Shown here in pieces: positions 17,703 through 26,087 of a DNA stretch of 64,000 nucleotides. The first letter of the stretch is position 1. Each line of letters opens with the position of its first letter. The stretch spans positions 1,612,001-1,676,000 of the forward strand of contig NC_021658.1 in assembly GCF_000418325.1 (NCBI RefSeq), given 5' to 3'. Source of the stretch: Sorangium cellulosum So0157-2. GTDB taxonomy: Bacteria; Myxococcota_A; Polyangia; Polyangiales; Polyangiaceae. Under the pieces are notes generated by a model. It made no database searches. It was not told the origin of the DNA and saw only the letters and a list, made by a program, of their open reading frames with translations. The position numbers and the translations under genes are program-made.

Positions 17703-19853
17703 CTACTCGCACGCCATCGGGCCGAAGCAGACCGCGGGGTCCTCCGCGAAGCGACGGAAGCTGTCCGCCTCCGGGTGGCCCGGGAACGGGACATAATAGT
17801 AGACGGCCTTGTCGTCGAAGTCGCTGCCGTCATAGTAGGTCTGCCACGTCAGCGCGTAGGAGACGCCCGCGCTCTTCGCGATCTCGAGCAGGTGCTCGTT
17901 GTACCAGTCCTCCGTGACGGCGCCCTGCCCCGCGTCCGGGAAGAGGCTCGTCACCTCGGTCGACGAGAGCGCGACGGCCGACGCCGCGCCGAGGCCGTAG
18001 TTGGTCAGGAACTCGGCCTTCATGCCCTGATCGAACAGGGTGTCGTACCACCGGCTCACGTGGTCCGCCGGATACAGCGCGAGCGACTGGCCCGCCGCGA
18101 GCTTGCTGACCCGGTGCAGGAGGTGCAGCCGGTAGGTGCCCGTCTCGCTGAGCGCGTGCGGCTTGCCCTTGGCCTCGCCGACCGCCGCGACGGCGCTCGC
18201 CATCGCCTTCATGTCCTCGAGGTCGGCCGGGGACGCCGCCCGCTCGTACGGGTAATAGAGATCGATGCCGAGGATGTCGATGAGGTCGTCCCCGGGATAC
18301 GCCTCGAGGTAGTACGCCTCCAGCAGCTCGGACGGCGGCTGGCCGTCGTGGTCGAGGATCGCCTGCTGGGGCGGGCTCTCGTAGGCCGCGCCGAGCTCGG
18401 AGAGCTCCTCGACCAGGCGCGCTCGGAGCAGGTCGCGGGAGAGGCTCTCTGGATCTCGGATCTTCGCCTCGGCGGGCGTCACCTCGCTGTCGCTCAGCTT
18501 CCGCAGCTTGTCGGTCGAGTACGCGAAGATCACGTTCTCCATCCCCGGCTCGCTCCGGACGGCCTCGGCGAACGTGCGGTACGCGGCGCGGTAGGCGTCG
18601 GGGCCGGTGACGGCCTGATCGTCGCCGAGCAGGGCCTGGCAGTTCCAGTAGGGCTGACCCCACCAGAACCACGCGCCGGTGTGCTCGTGGAACGGCCTGA
18701 GGACGACCGGCTTGCCGTCGAGCCCGTGCTCGCGGAAGAACTGGGCCACGTACTTCGCGTGGGCCACGAGCCAGTCGCGCGCCGAGATCCCGGCGAAGGT
18801 CCCCTCCGCGATCGGCACGTCATTGGCGACCTTGCAGACGCACCTCAGGTTCTCCGGGACGTCCGCGCTGGAGCTCAGGGACGCCGAATAGTACGTCTCG
18901 GCGTAGAACGGGGTGCCGCCGCCCTGGGCGTGGATCGGGACGCTCTGGCCGTCGACCGTGATGGTGGCGAGCGGCGTCGCGATGTCGGCCGCGAAATCGG
19001 AGCTCGCGATGTCGTAGTTGCACGGGGGCGTGTGCCAGTCGATGGCCACCATGCCGCCCGGCTGCTCCAGCGTGTACGCCACGGCGGTGGCGGCGACGTC
19101 GCGCCGGTTCCAGGCGACCGGGTCGAAGACCATCGCGTCGAGGGAGAGGCCGAGCAGCCCGGGGTTCTCTCCCACGGTCGCGCCGGCGTCCGACGCCCAC
19201 GCGCGCTCGTCGCGGCTGGCCGCGCCCGCGAGGGTCGCGAACCAGTCGTTGGTCGAGATGAGCCCCTTCGTGCCCGGGTCGTAGAGCCCCCACAGGATGC
19301 TGTGCTCGTATCCGAACCGGAACTTGCCGGCTCGCGACGAGGTCCAGAGGTCCTCGAGGAGCTTGCCCCGGGGCGTGTCCGGGAACTCCGGATCATCGCC
19401 GGGCGGGTTGTCGTCCGGGGGGTTGTCGTCCGGGGGGTTGTCGTCCGGGGGGTTGTCGTCCGGGGGGTTGTCGTCCGGGGGGTTGTCTCCGGGAGGGGGT
19501 TCCCCCGGCGGCGTGCCGTCGTTCGACGACCCGCACGCGGCTGCCAAGCACAGAAGGAACGCGGCGCACGGGTTGTCGTCCGGGGGGTTGTCGTCCGGGG
19601 GGTTGTCGTCCGGGGGGTTGTCGTCCGGGGGGTTGTCGTCCGGGGGGTTGTCGTCCGGGGGGTTGTCGTCCGGGGGGTTGTCGTCCGGGGGGTTGTCGTC
19701 CGGGGGGTTGTCGTCCGGCGGGTCGTCTCCGGGCGGGTTGTCTCCGGGAGGGGGTTCCCCCGGCGGCGTGCCGTCGTTCGACGACCCGCACGCGGCTGCC
19801 AAGCACAGAAGGAACGCGGCGCACAGGCGTGGGCTGAGCTGGTGGAGATTCAT
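17703..19853 (-). CDS. GH26-family beta-mannanase-like lipoprotein with duplicated leader and PPDDN repeats
   Basis: 716 residues. A lipoprotein signal (LCLAAAC) is followed by a tract of Pro-Pro-Asp-Asp-Asn repeats. The leader segment CAAFLLCLAAACGSSNDG then recurs near residue 95 with a second, shorter repeat tract. The GH26-like domain (about 150-716) holds LRPFHEHTGAWFWWG (acid/base Glu390) and ALSETG (nucleophile Glu570), matching mannanase catalytic motifs. It should cut beta-mannans outside the cell while tethered to the membrane. The second hydrophobic stretch lies inside the linker and is an accident of repeat recombination rather than a needed signal. Two LacI-like palindromes lie upstream. 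Exact mannan specificity is inferred. Confidence 0.85.
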   Translation of the reverse strand: MNLHQLSPRLCAAFLLCLAAACGSSNDGTPPGEPPPGDNPPGDDPPDDNPPDDNPPDDNPPDDNPPDDNPPDDNPPDDNPPDDNPPDDNPPDDNPCAAFLLCLAAACGSSNDGTPPGEPPPGDNPPDDNPPDDNPPDDNPPDDNPPDDNPPGDDPEFPDTPRGKLLEDLWTSSRAGKFRFGYEHSILWGLYDPGTKGLISTNDWFATLAGAASRDERAWASDAGATVGENPGLLGLSLDAMVFDPVAWNRRDVAATAVAYTLEQPGGMVAIDWHTPPCNYDIASSDFAADIATPLATITVDGQSVPIHAQGGGTPFYAETYYSASLSSSADVPENLRCVCKVANDVPIAEGTFAGISARDWLVAHAKYVAQFFREHGLDGKPVVLRPFHEHTGAWFWWGQPYWNCQALLGDDQAVTGPDAYRAAYRTFAEAVRSEPGMENVIFAYSTDKLRKLSDSEVTPAEAKIRDPESLSRDLLRARLVEELSELGAAYESPPQQAILDHDGQPPSELLEAYYLEAYPGDDLIDILGIDLYYPYERAASPADLEDMKAMASAVAAVGEAKGKPHALSETGTYRLHLLHRVSKLAAGQSLALYPADHVSRWYDTLFDQGMKAEFLTNYGLGAASAVALSSTEVTSLFPDAGQGAVTEDWYNEHLLEIAKSAGVSYALTWQTYYDGSDFDDKAVYYYVPFPGHPEADSFRRFAEDPAVCFGPMACE
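19409..19486. repeat. 15-bp tandem repeats, tract A (about 5 copies)
   Basis: Unit TTGTCGTCCGGGGGG, near-perfect. It encodes Pro-Pro-Asp-Asp-Asn on the minus strand, in the linker of the GH26 protein. Confidence 0.9.
19487..19570. repeat. Internal copy of GH26 leader/linker DNA
   Basis: The segment starting TCTCCGGGAGGGGGTTCCCC and ending GAACGCGGCGCAC reappears almost unchanged at 19740-19823, where it encodes the true lipoprotein signal. The copy sits between repeat tracts A and B and stays in frame. Confidence 0.9.
19569..19739. repeat. 15-bp tandem repeats, tract B (about 10-11 copies)
   Basis: Same unit as tract A, between the duplicated leader copies. The last units near 19717-19739 diverge (GGCGGG, TCTCC). 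Confidence 0.9.
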
Positions 19854-19901
19854 GGTGGCTTCCCCGCGAAGGGTACTAGTGGTGGGGGAAGCAGTAAGAT
19901 C

Positions 19902-19913
19902 TGAATCGGTTCA
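19902..19913. promoter_or_regulatory. Putative LacI-family operator 1
   Basis: TGAATCGGTTCA is a near-perfect palindrome of consensus TGAACCGGTTCA, 49 bases upstream of the GH26 start. LacI-type sugar regulators bind such even palindromes with a central CG. Confidence 0.45.
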
Positions 19914-19979
19914 GCGTCAATGCCGATCTCCGATACGAGGGGCCGTCGTCAGTTTCGGGCCGCCGTCGGGCCCACAAAG

Positions 19980-19991
19980 TTAACCGGTTCA
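19980..19991. promoter_or_regulatory. Putative LacI-family operator 2
   Basis: TTAACCGGTTCA matches the same palindrome, 78 bases from operator 1. Paired sites of one sequence suggest one regulator, possibly by looping. No LacI-family gene is in the window. Confidence 0.45.
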
Positions 19992-20323
19992 CTTCGCCGA
20001 GGCCACGGTCAGCGGCGCGCCTGGATCGCTCGGGGTCGGCGGCGGCGCGGAACGCACGCCGGGTAGAATCACCCGGGGGGCGCCTGTAACGGAAGTTTTC
20101 GCTTGTGCTGTTGGCGCGGCGATCGAGGGCGCCGGCGCGACGCCGACCCTCACCTACGATCCGCCGGATGTGGGGGATCGTTCACGCCCTGAAGGGCGCG
20201 CCCTGCGTCAGCCGCGTTGACGGTCGTCGCCGCGCTTGCCGCTCCGACCCGGAGAACGGCGACGGCACCGCGTGAGCGGCCGCGGATCGATCCGGCCGGC
20301 GAGCGTGAGCGACCGGCGGCCGA

Positions 20324-20680
20324 TCACACGCTGCCGCTCACCTTCGCTGTACGGGTATTCCCGTCGAGCGACGTCTCGATCGTGTACAGCGCTCCCTGGT
20401 ACGAGATGGTCCCGCCCTCACTCAGGTTTCCGCCGCGCAGCACGTTGGCGGCGCTCTCGTACAGAAGAAAGGAGGCGTGGCCGTAGGGCAACGCGCTCGA
20501 CAGCATCCAGGTACCCTCCTGGCCGCCCTCTTCGATCACGAGGTGCTGCTGAGCGCCGGACGCGTCGAGCAGCACCCCGAGCGTCGAGCCGCTCCGGTCG
20601 CGCGACGTGGCGCGGAAGCTGAGGGGGGCAGCGGTGGCGAGCAACTGGGCGGAGGCGACTGGCTTCTGGGGGATGGACAT
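20324..20680 (-). CDS. Hypothetical small protein
   Basis: 118 residues from ATG 20680 (an alternative TTG lies at 20695). It has no signal peptide or membrane segment. The C-terminal half looks like a small beta-rich domain (strands around LVIEEGG, TWMLSS, GTISYQGALYTIETS). I do not recognise the family. It lies 99 bases downstream of another unknown gene on the same strand and may be co-transcribed. The ribosome binding site is weak, so the start is uncertain. Confidence 0.45.
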   Translation of the reverse strand: MSIPQKPVASAQLLATAAPLSFRATSRDRSGSTLGVLLDASGAQQHLVIEEGGQEGTWMLSSALPYGHASFLLYESAANVLRGGNLSEGGTISYQGALYTIETSLDGNTRTAKVSGSV

Positions 20681-20779
20681 GGCGGTGATCAACAAGCTCC
20701 GTGGACGGCCCTTGCGTGCGGACCGGGTGACGTGTCTTTCCGTGACGGCCTGGCGGCCGAGCTCCCGTGGAGCCGTCGC

Positions 20780-21139
20780 TCACAGGCCTGAGCGGGCGAT
20801 CGAGCGCTTCGGCTGCCAGACGAGCCCGCCGTACTTCCGGGGAGAGCCCGAGCGGTCGAGCCGCTGGAACGTCTCACCCGTCTTGAGGTGCCGCTGCCTG
20901 TCGCGATCGAAGGGGCCGTGCTGGCCGCTCGCCGGCTCGTACACGACGTCGCTCCGCCCGTGCACCTGGAAGCGCCAGCAGAGCCTTTGTTCCACACCGT
21001 CCACCACCCGCGACAACCACGGCTTCACGGTGTGTACCTCCCCGCGCTCAGCGCGCGAGCTCGCGGCCGAGGCAGGGCTGTCGCCCTGGGTCGCTTCGCC
21101 CGGCGCGGCGGTGATGCTCGGCGTGCACGTGTGAGCCAT
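20780..21139 (-). CDS. Hypothetical protein
   Basis: 119 residues. ATG 21139 has an excellent GGAGGA 8-9 bases upstream, the main reason to accept the gene. The N-terminal 35 residues are Ala/Ser/Pro-rich and the rest is basic and Arg/Gln-rich, with two Cys. There is no recognisable family, signal or membrane segment. Upstream in-frame extension is possible but unsupported. Base composition is slightly lower in GC than neighbouring genes, and a degraded transglutaminase lies upstream, so this small patch may be foreign or decaying. Confidence 0.5.
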   Translation of the reverse strand: MAHTCTPSITAAPGEATQGDSPASAASSRAERGEVHTVKPWLSRVVDGVEQRLCWRFQVHGRSDVVYEPASGQHGPFDRDRQRHLKTGETFQRLDRSGSPRKYGGLVWQPKRSIARSGL

Positions 21140-22136
21140 CTCGACGTTCCTCCGACGGTGGAAGGCACGAGACGCGCGTGCATCCCACGGCTGTGCGAAA
21201 GTTGCCTCGAACGTCGCATGACGGCCGTGTTTGCCGGGTCTGGTCGATGGGCCAGACGGCATCGCCGACAACTTCACTGCGTGTACGCCAATGTATAGCA
21301 GAAAGACGCGCCACGGCACCACGCATATCGGCGCGGCATGCGCCGATTTCGCCGAGGCGACGCTTTTTCGCGTCGTGGCTGCTCGGGCGTGGTGCGAGCC
21401 GTCTCTTCCGGGGAGGTCCGGGGAGGCGCTCACCCCTCGGCGCCCCCGGTCCCGGTATCCAGCCGGGCGACCTGGCGCTCGTGGAGCATCGAATCCGACG
21501 AGTCCGGAACCGCGTTTCTCGCGCGAGTATGTCCCCGCGCCACTCGATTCGATCTCGTCCGTGAGGCGAGCCCGCTACGGGCGAGTCCATGGGCCCGCGC
21601 GCGGGCCATCCGTGACCTCGTTCATCGGCATGTCGCCTTCAGGCGCGAGTCGGGCCCGGCAGTGCGCTGGAGATCTCGGCAACATCGGCGTGCCTCCTCT
21701 CCGCGGGGCCATGGACTCCTCGGTCTGGTTGGAGGCCTATCGTGGTGGGCAGTGGCAACCCTCCGACGCGCGCAACAACGTGCCTCGTCTCGGGCGCGCG
21801 CCGATCGCCCGCGGGCGCGACGCCGCGGACGTGGCGATCACCGCCACCTGCGGCCAGAAGAGGTCGAAGACCTCCCGCGCCTGAGAGGACGCGGCCGGCG
21901 CGGCGGCCTCGCCGGCGCCGGAGAGGACCCGGGTCACCGGAGCGGGAGTGAGCGGCGGATGACGGGAGCCGCCGCAGCGTCGTAAAGCTGCTCGCGCGAA
22001 CCGCGGGTGTGTACAACCTGGACGACCGGGGGAGCGGCGGAGCGGCAGCGCTCGGTCCGCTTCGGTGCGATTACTTACCAGCTTGGACCGCTGGCGCCCA
22101 TGGCGGCTCCGGGGCAGCGTGATAGTCTGCGCGCCC
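21140..22136. other. Gene-poor region with a degraded gene
   Basis: About 1 kb with weaker codon bias than its surroundings. The only recognisable content is the transglutaminase relic at about 21540-21884. Other open frames lack ribosome binding sites and family resemblance. The last 250 bases should hold the promoter of the metallo-beta-lactamase gene. Confidence 0.5.
21540..21884 (+). pseudogene. Transglutaminase-like protein remnant (frameshifted, catalytic core deleted)
   Basis: Two frames give adjoining parts of a bacterial transglutaminase-like protein. One frame reads ARAIRDLVHRHVAF (21597-21640 region), the helix before the catalytic Cys. From about 21664 another frame reads CAGDLGNIGVPP, then WLEAYRGGQW and ARGRDAADVAITATCG, which match the segments around the catalytic His and Asp. 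The stretch that should carry the catalytic Cys (some 30-40 residues) is missing at the junction, and no N-terminal half is visible. It is a dead remnant. Confidence 0.7.
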
Positions 22137-23483
22137 ATGAACAACACGCCTACCGACGGCATCGATGGGGAAGATTGGGGACGACTGCACGTCACGCGAG
22201 CTTGCTGCGGCGTAGGTGTCTGCAGGAACTTCGCGCCAGAGCTCCTGGGCGAGGTGGCGCCCGCGCACTGGGAGGCCATGGACGGCGAGGTGAAGCGCCG
22301 CGGCCCCGCCGTGCTGGAGGGCACGTACGACGAGGGGGCGTTCACGGGCGTCCTGCGCCAGCCGCGGAGCCGGGCCGACTTCGAGGCGGCGCGCACGGCC
22401 GTGGCCTCCTGCCCGGTCCACGCCTTGCGCCTCAAGCCGCCCGCCGCGCGCCCTCGCGCCGGCGAGCTCGGCGCCCCTTTCAGCACCTGGCCGCGCCGCA
22501 TCGAGGACGACGTCTGGGCGCTCGGCGAGCCCTCGAGGGAGACCGTCGGGGCCACGGCCTACTTCATCGAGCGCCCCGGCGGGAACGTGCTCGTCGATCT
22601 GCCCAAGCCGAGCGAGGCCATCTTCCGCTTCCTCGAGGAGCGCGGCGGCGTGCGGTGGATCTTCCTCACCCACAGCGACAACACCGCGCACCACGCCGAG
22701 TTCGCGGCCCGCTTTCCCGGCGCTCGCCGCATCCTCGGCTACGCGGACGTGAGCGCGCGCGGCGGCGCGTACACCGCGGTCACCACCGACGTGGAGATCC
22801 AGCTCCCCGACCGCCCCGAGCCCATGACCCTCGAGGGCGCGCCGCTCGCCGACGCCGCGCTCGCCGGCGCCGAGCTCGCCGTGCTCTCGCAGCCCGGCCA
22901 CTCCGCGGGGTCGATGTGCCTGCTGTACCGCGGCCGCTTCCTGTTCACCGGCGATCACCTCGCCTTCTCGCGCCGCCTCGGCCAGATCATGGCGTTCCGG
23001 CTCCAGTGCTGGCACGACTGGGAGCGCCAGACCGGCTCCGTGCGCCGGCTGGTCGCCCTCGCGGAGGCGGGCCACCTCCGGTTCGCGTGGCTCCTGCCCA
23101 GCCACGGCGAGTGGCACCGCCTCGACGGCGACGGCAGCGCCGCCGCGACGGCGGCCGAGCTGAGGCGCACGGTGGCCTGGATGGAGCGGCAGGCGCCTGG
23201 CCACCTCCCGCTCGCCCGCTTCATCCCCTGGGTGCAGAGCCGCGTGCAGCCCCGCGGCCGCCTCGCCCGCGCGGTGCGCGCGATCGGCGGCGAGGGCCCC
23301 GGGAGCGAGGCGTGGGTGCTGCCGCGCGCCGCGCGCCCGTACCTGCCCGATCACCGGCCGGAGAAGGTCAATCCGGCGCTGATGCGGGCTTCCCTCGCGG
23401 CGGCGAGCGCGATCGGCGCCGCGGCGTCGGTCGTCTGGCTCGCCGCGCGGGCGGTGGGGGCGGTGGTGAAGCGGAGGGCGTGA
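22137..23483 (+). CDS. Ferredoxin-like / metallo-beta-lactamase fold hydrolase
   Basis: 448 residues. An N-terminal ferredoxin-like module (about 1-95) has CCGVGVC and, about 75 residues later, CPVHAL, enough for one iron-sulfur cluster. The metallo-beta-lactamase domain (about 110-350) has LTHSDNTAHH in place of the common THxHxDH, plus GHSAGS, FTGDH and LPSHGEWH as the other metal ligands. The altered first motif recalls the ferredoxin-MBL subgroup with an HxDD-type signature, so it may be normal for that subgroup. A hydrophobic helix lies near the C-terminus. ATG 22137 is the only start consistent with the Cys-rich N-terminus; the ribosome binding site is weak. Substrate unknown. Confidence 0.8.
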   Translation: MNNTPTDGIDGEDWGRLHVTRACCGVGVCRNFAPELLGEVAPAHWEAMDGEVKRRGPAVLEGTYDEGAFTGVLRQPRSRADFEAARTAVASCPVHALRLKPPAARPRAGELGAPFSTWPRRIEDDVWALGEPSRETVGATAYFIERPGGNVLVDLPKPSEAIFRFLEERGGVRWIFLTHSDNTAHHAEFAARFPGARRILGYADVSARGGAYTAVTTDVEIQLPDRPEPMTLEGAPLADAALAGAELAVLSQPGHSAGSMCLLYRGRFLFTGDHLAFSRRLGQIMAFRLQCWHDWERQTGSVRRLVALAEAGHLRFAWLLPSHGEWHRLDGDGSAAATAAELRRTVAWMERQAPGHLPLARFIPWVQSRVQPRGRLARAVRAIGGEGPGSEAWVLPRAARPYLPDHRPEKVNPALMRASLAAASAIGAAASVVWLAARAVGAVVKRRA

Positions 23484-23511
23484 CGCGGGCGCGGGGGCGC
23501 GAGCTCGCCGC

Positions 23512-24690
23512 TCAGCCGCTCGCGCCGCCCTCGCCGTCCTCGCCGTCCTGCCGCAGCAGATACCGTGTCTCGGGGTTCTCCCGGCGCCAGATCACGTTGT
23601 CCATGAAATAGTGGTGGATGTTCACGAACACGTAGATGGCCGCGAGGTAGGGTGTCGGGCCCAGCCCGGCCATCGCCTCGTCGCCGCTCGCGCCCAGCAC
23701 CAGCGCGCCGTCGAGGAGCGCGGGCGCGCCGCGGAGCACGACCCACCCGAGGCCGACGGCGGAGGCGGCCAGGAGGCCGAGGCGCAGGCCGGTCGGCCTG
23801 CCGAACAGCGGCGGGCCCTCGGCGTCGCGCGCCTCGTTCCGCTTCAGGAGCCAGACGAAATACAGATACTGGACGGAGTGCAGCGCCGGAATCACGTACA
23901 TCATGAGCCGGTCGAGGCTCGAGTACACCGTCCAGAGCCACACCGTGACGAGGAACCCCGCGAGCGGCGAGAGCGGCGGTAGCCGCCGTTCCGCTCGCCA
24001 CCGCCGCGCGAGCGCCCAGCACAGCGCGAGCGCGCTCAGCGCGAAGGCCGCGCCGGCGATGGGCTCGAGGGCCGGCGGGTGCGCGATCGAGGTGTAGACC
24101 ACGCCCTTCTCCTCGAGCTCCCTGCCCGGATCGGCCGGGCTCGCCCACGCATAGGCCCAGGCCGCGAAGCAGTGCGCGAGGACCACCCTGCGCTCCAGCG
24201 GGCTGAACCGGAACCCGCGCCGCGCCGACAGCACCGTCAGGACGCCGAAGCCCTGCTTGACGTAATGCCAGCCCACGAGGAGAAACATGAGCTGGATCAT
24301 GAAGCCCATCGCCCGCGCGGAGCCGGTCGAGAGCGCGAAGGCCGCCCACGCGAGCAGCGCGAGCGGGACGAGGAGCCCCGCGACGACGGTGCGGGCCCGC
24401 TGCGCCGGGGGGAGCGCGCCGTCGAGCGCGCGGCGCCGCGCGTCCTTGTAGAACAGCAGGTACGTGACCGCGAAGTGAGGATCGTTGATCACGGACGCGG
24501 CGTGGAACGTCAAGAAGCCGATCGCGAGCTCCGACGCGTCGAGCCCGACCGCCCGGCGGAGCAGCCACGCGAGCGGAAAGAGCACGAGCGTCGCGCCGCC
24601 CACGAGCAGGAACTCGATGAGGCGGGCGCCCGAGGCCTCCCGGCGCGGCGCCGCGACCGGGACTGGCAGCGTCACGCTCGCGCTGGTCAT
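23512..24690 (-). CDS. Multi-pass membrane protein of unknown function
   Basis: 392 residues with about 9-10 predicted membrane helices. Conserved-looking His and Asn residues cluster in membrane or interface positions (FLTFHAASVINDPH, GWHYVKQG, ALHSVQYLYFVW, FVNIHHYFMDNVIW), a layout seen in diiron or heme-associated membrane enzymes. That is only a resemblance. It converges on the metallo-beta-lactamase gene with 28 bases between. I cannot name the family. Confidence 0.65.
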   Translation of the reverse strand: MTSASVTLPVPVAAPRREASGARLIEFLLVGGATLVLFPLAWLLRRAVGLDASELAIGFLTFHAASVINDPHFAVTYLLFYKDARRRALDGALPPAQRARTVVAGLLVPLALLAWAAFALSTGSARAMGFMIQLMFLLVGWHYVKQGFGVLTVLSARRGFRFSPLERRVVLAHCFAAWAYAWASPADPGRELEEKGVVYTSIAHPPALEPIAGAAFALSALALCWALARRWRAERRLPPLSPLAGFLVTVWLWTVYSSLDRLMMYVIPALHSVQYLYFVWLLKRNEARDAEGPPLFGRPTGLRLGLLAASAVGLGWVVLRGAPALLDGALVLGASGDEAMAGLGPTPYLAAIYVFVNIHHYFMDNVIWRRENPETRYLLRQDGEDGEGGASG

Positions 24691-24870
24691 GCGCCGAAGT
24701 TACCACACGGGGGCGCGCCACATCCTTCATCGAAGCTCGTACGAACGCCGCGGCGCGCGAGCGCCCGCGCGGGCGAGCCGAAGGCCGGCGATCGGCGCTC
24801 GTGGCGCAACTTTACCGATGGATCGAACGGGAGTCCGCGGGCCGCGCGCCGGTGCGCGGCCGGCCGCCCG

Positions 24871-26067
24871 TCACCGGCGCTTCAGGGCGTACGCGATGCC
24901 GCCTTGCAAGGTGCCCTCCGTGACCAGGCCGCGCAGGTCGATGTCGAGCTCGATCATCGTCCGCGCGATCGCGGGCTGGATGCCGGTCAGCACGACCTCG
25001 GCGCCGAGCAGCCCGGCCGCGCGCGCGGCCTGCACCAGCATCTCGGCGACGCGCTCGTCGACCGCCTTGACGCCGGTGATGTCGATGATCGCGATGCGGG
25101 CCGCGTGCCGCTCGACGCCCTCGAGCAGCGTCTCGATGATGCGGCCCGCCCGCGCGCTGTCGAAGAAGCCGATGAGCGGCATGACGAGGACGCCCTCGGC
25201 GATCGGCAAGAGCGGCGTGACGAGCTCCCGTATCGTGTCCTGCTGCGCCGCGATGAGCTCGTCCCGCGCCGCCTCCCGCTCGCGCTCCGCCTCCTTGACG
25301 CGGGTGATGTCGAGCGAGACGCCGGCCATCGAGCCCTCCGGGATGCCCTCGCCCCAGACCGGGAACTTGATCGTGAAATACGTCTTCTCGCCCCCGGGGT
25401 GCGGCACGGGATCCTCGGCCTCGAACGGGGCGCCGCTGCTGCGCACGAGCGCGTCGACATCGTTGTAGATCGCCGCGACGTCCGGCGGGAAGAAGTCCTT
25501 GTCGGTCTTGCCGACCATGCTGCCCGGGGCCGCGCCGACGACCTCCTCGAGCGAGCGGCTCACCAGGAGAAAGGCGCCGTCCCCGTCCTTCGCGTAGAGC
25601 AGGACCGGCGCCCGCTCGCAGAACGCCGCGAGCAGCGCCTCGCTCCGGAGCAGGCGCCGCCGCTCGGTCACGTCCTCGGCCGACAGGAAGATCTCGCGCG
25701 CGGCGCCGTCCTCGCCGCGGGTGAAGACCTCGGCGCGGACGGCGAAGAGCCGCTCGTCCCCCTCGCGGCCCTGCGCCCGCAGCTCGCCGTCCACGACCTC
25801 GCCGTCCCGCGCCGCCGAGAGCCGCTCGGCGCGCGCGGCCAGCCCGGCGAGGTCGTCGGGGTGAATGCGGGCCGAGAGCGCCGCGAGGCCGCGCGTCGAG
25901 AGCTCCTCGTCGGAGCAACCGAGCGCGCGGGCGAGGGCGGCGTTGTGCGCGGTGAGCCGCCGCTCTCTCATGTCCACGACACACAGGATCGCCGGCGTCG
26001 CGTCGAGCATCCGCTGAGCGCGCCCGCCGGTCGCCTCAGGGTGGTCCTTGCCCCTGGTCTCCTTCAT
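24871..26067 (-). CDS. PAS-PAS-STAS regulator (RsbR-like stressosome type)
   Basis: 398 residues. Two PAS domains (about 20-150 and 155-280) are followed by a coiled linker and a C-terminal STAS domain (about 285-395). The STAS domain has DITGVKAVDE and VLTGIQP, preserving both Thr positions phosphorylated in RsbR-type proteins. Such proteins sense signals through the N-terminal half and act in partner-switching with a kinase/phosphatase; none is adjacent here. ATG 26067 overlaps the stop of a 7-codon upstream reading frame that has the only strong ribosome binding site (26098-26093). It follows the sensory block in the same direction after a repeat-filled gap. Confidence 0.8.
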   Translation of the reverse strand: MKETRGKDHPEATGGRAQRMLDATPAILCVVDMRERRLTAHNAALARALGCSDEELSTRGLAALSARIHPDDLAGLAARAERLSAARDGEVVDGELRAQGREGDERLFAVRAEVFTRGEDGAAREIFLSAEDVTERRRLLRSEALLAAFCERAPVLLYAKDGDGAFLLVSRSLEEVVGAAPGSMVGKTDKDFFPPDVAAIYNDVDALVRSSGAPFEAEDPVPHPGGEKTYFTIKFPVWGEGIPEGSMAGVSLDITRVKEAEREREAARDELIAAQQDTIRELVTPLLPIAEGVLVMPLIGFFDSARAGRIIETLLEGVERHAARIAIIDITGVKAVDERVAEMLVQAARAAGLLGAEVVLTGIQPAIARTMIELDIDLRGLVTEGTLQGGIAYALKRR

Positions 26068-26087
26068 CCCGGCACGGCCTTGTTCAT
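26064..26087 (-). promoter_or_regulatory. 7-codon leader ORF overlapping the RsbR-like start
   Basis: ATG at 26087 with AAGGAG 5 bases upstream encodes MNKAVPG and stops at TGA 26066-26064, overlapping the ATG of the RsbR-like gene (ATGA). This is a good arrangement for translational coupling. A sequencing indel that split the true N-terminus is the alternative. Confidence 0.5.

Larger units (their letters stand above)
19854..20323. other. Intergenic region upstream of the GH26 gene
   Basis: 470 bases holding the GH26 promoter side and the 3' side of the small gene ending at 20324. Two palindromic operator-like sites are at 19902-19913 and 19980-19991. I see no coding sequence or further repeat. 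Confidence 0.5.

Noticed and set aside
19399..19740. CRISPR-like look of regularly spaced repeats
   Set aside because: The units are contiguous 15-bp copies with no unique spacers and they encode Pro-Pro-Asp-Asn linkers in frame.
22673..22702. Loss of the metallo-beta-lactamase metal motif
   Set aside because: The variant LTHSDNTAHH resembles that of the ferredoxin-MBL subgroup and the remaining ligands are intact, so inactivation is not implied.
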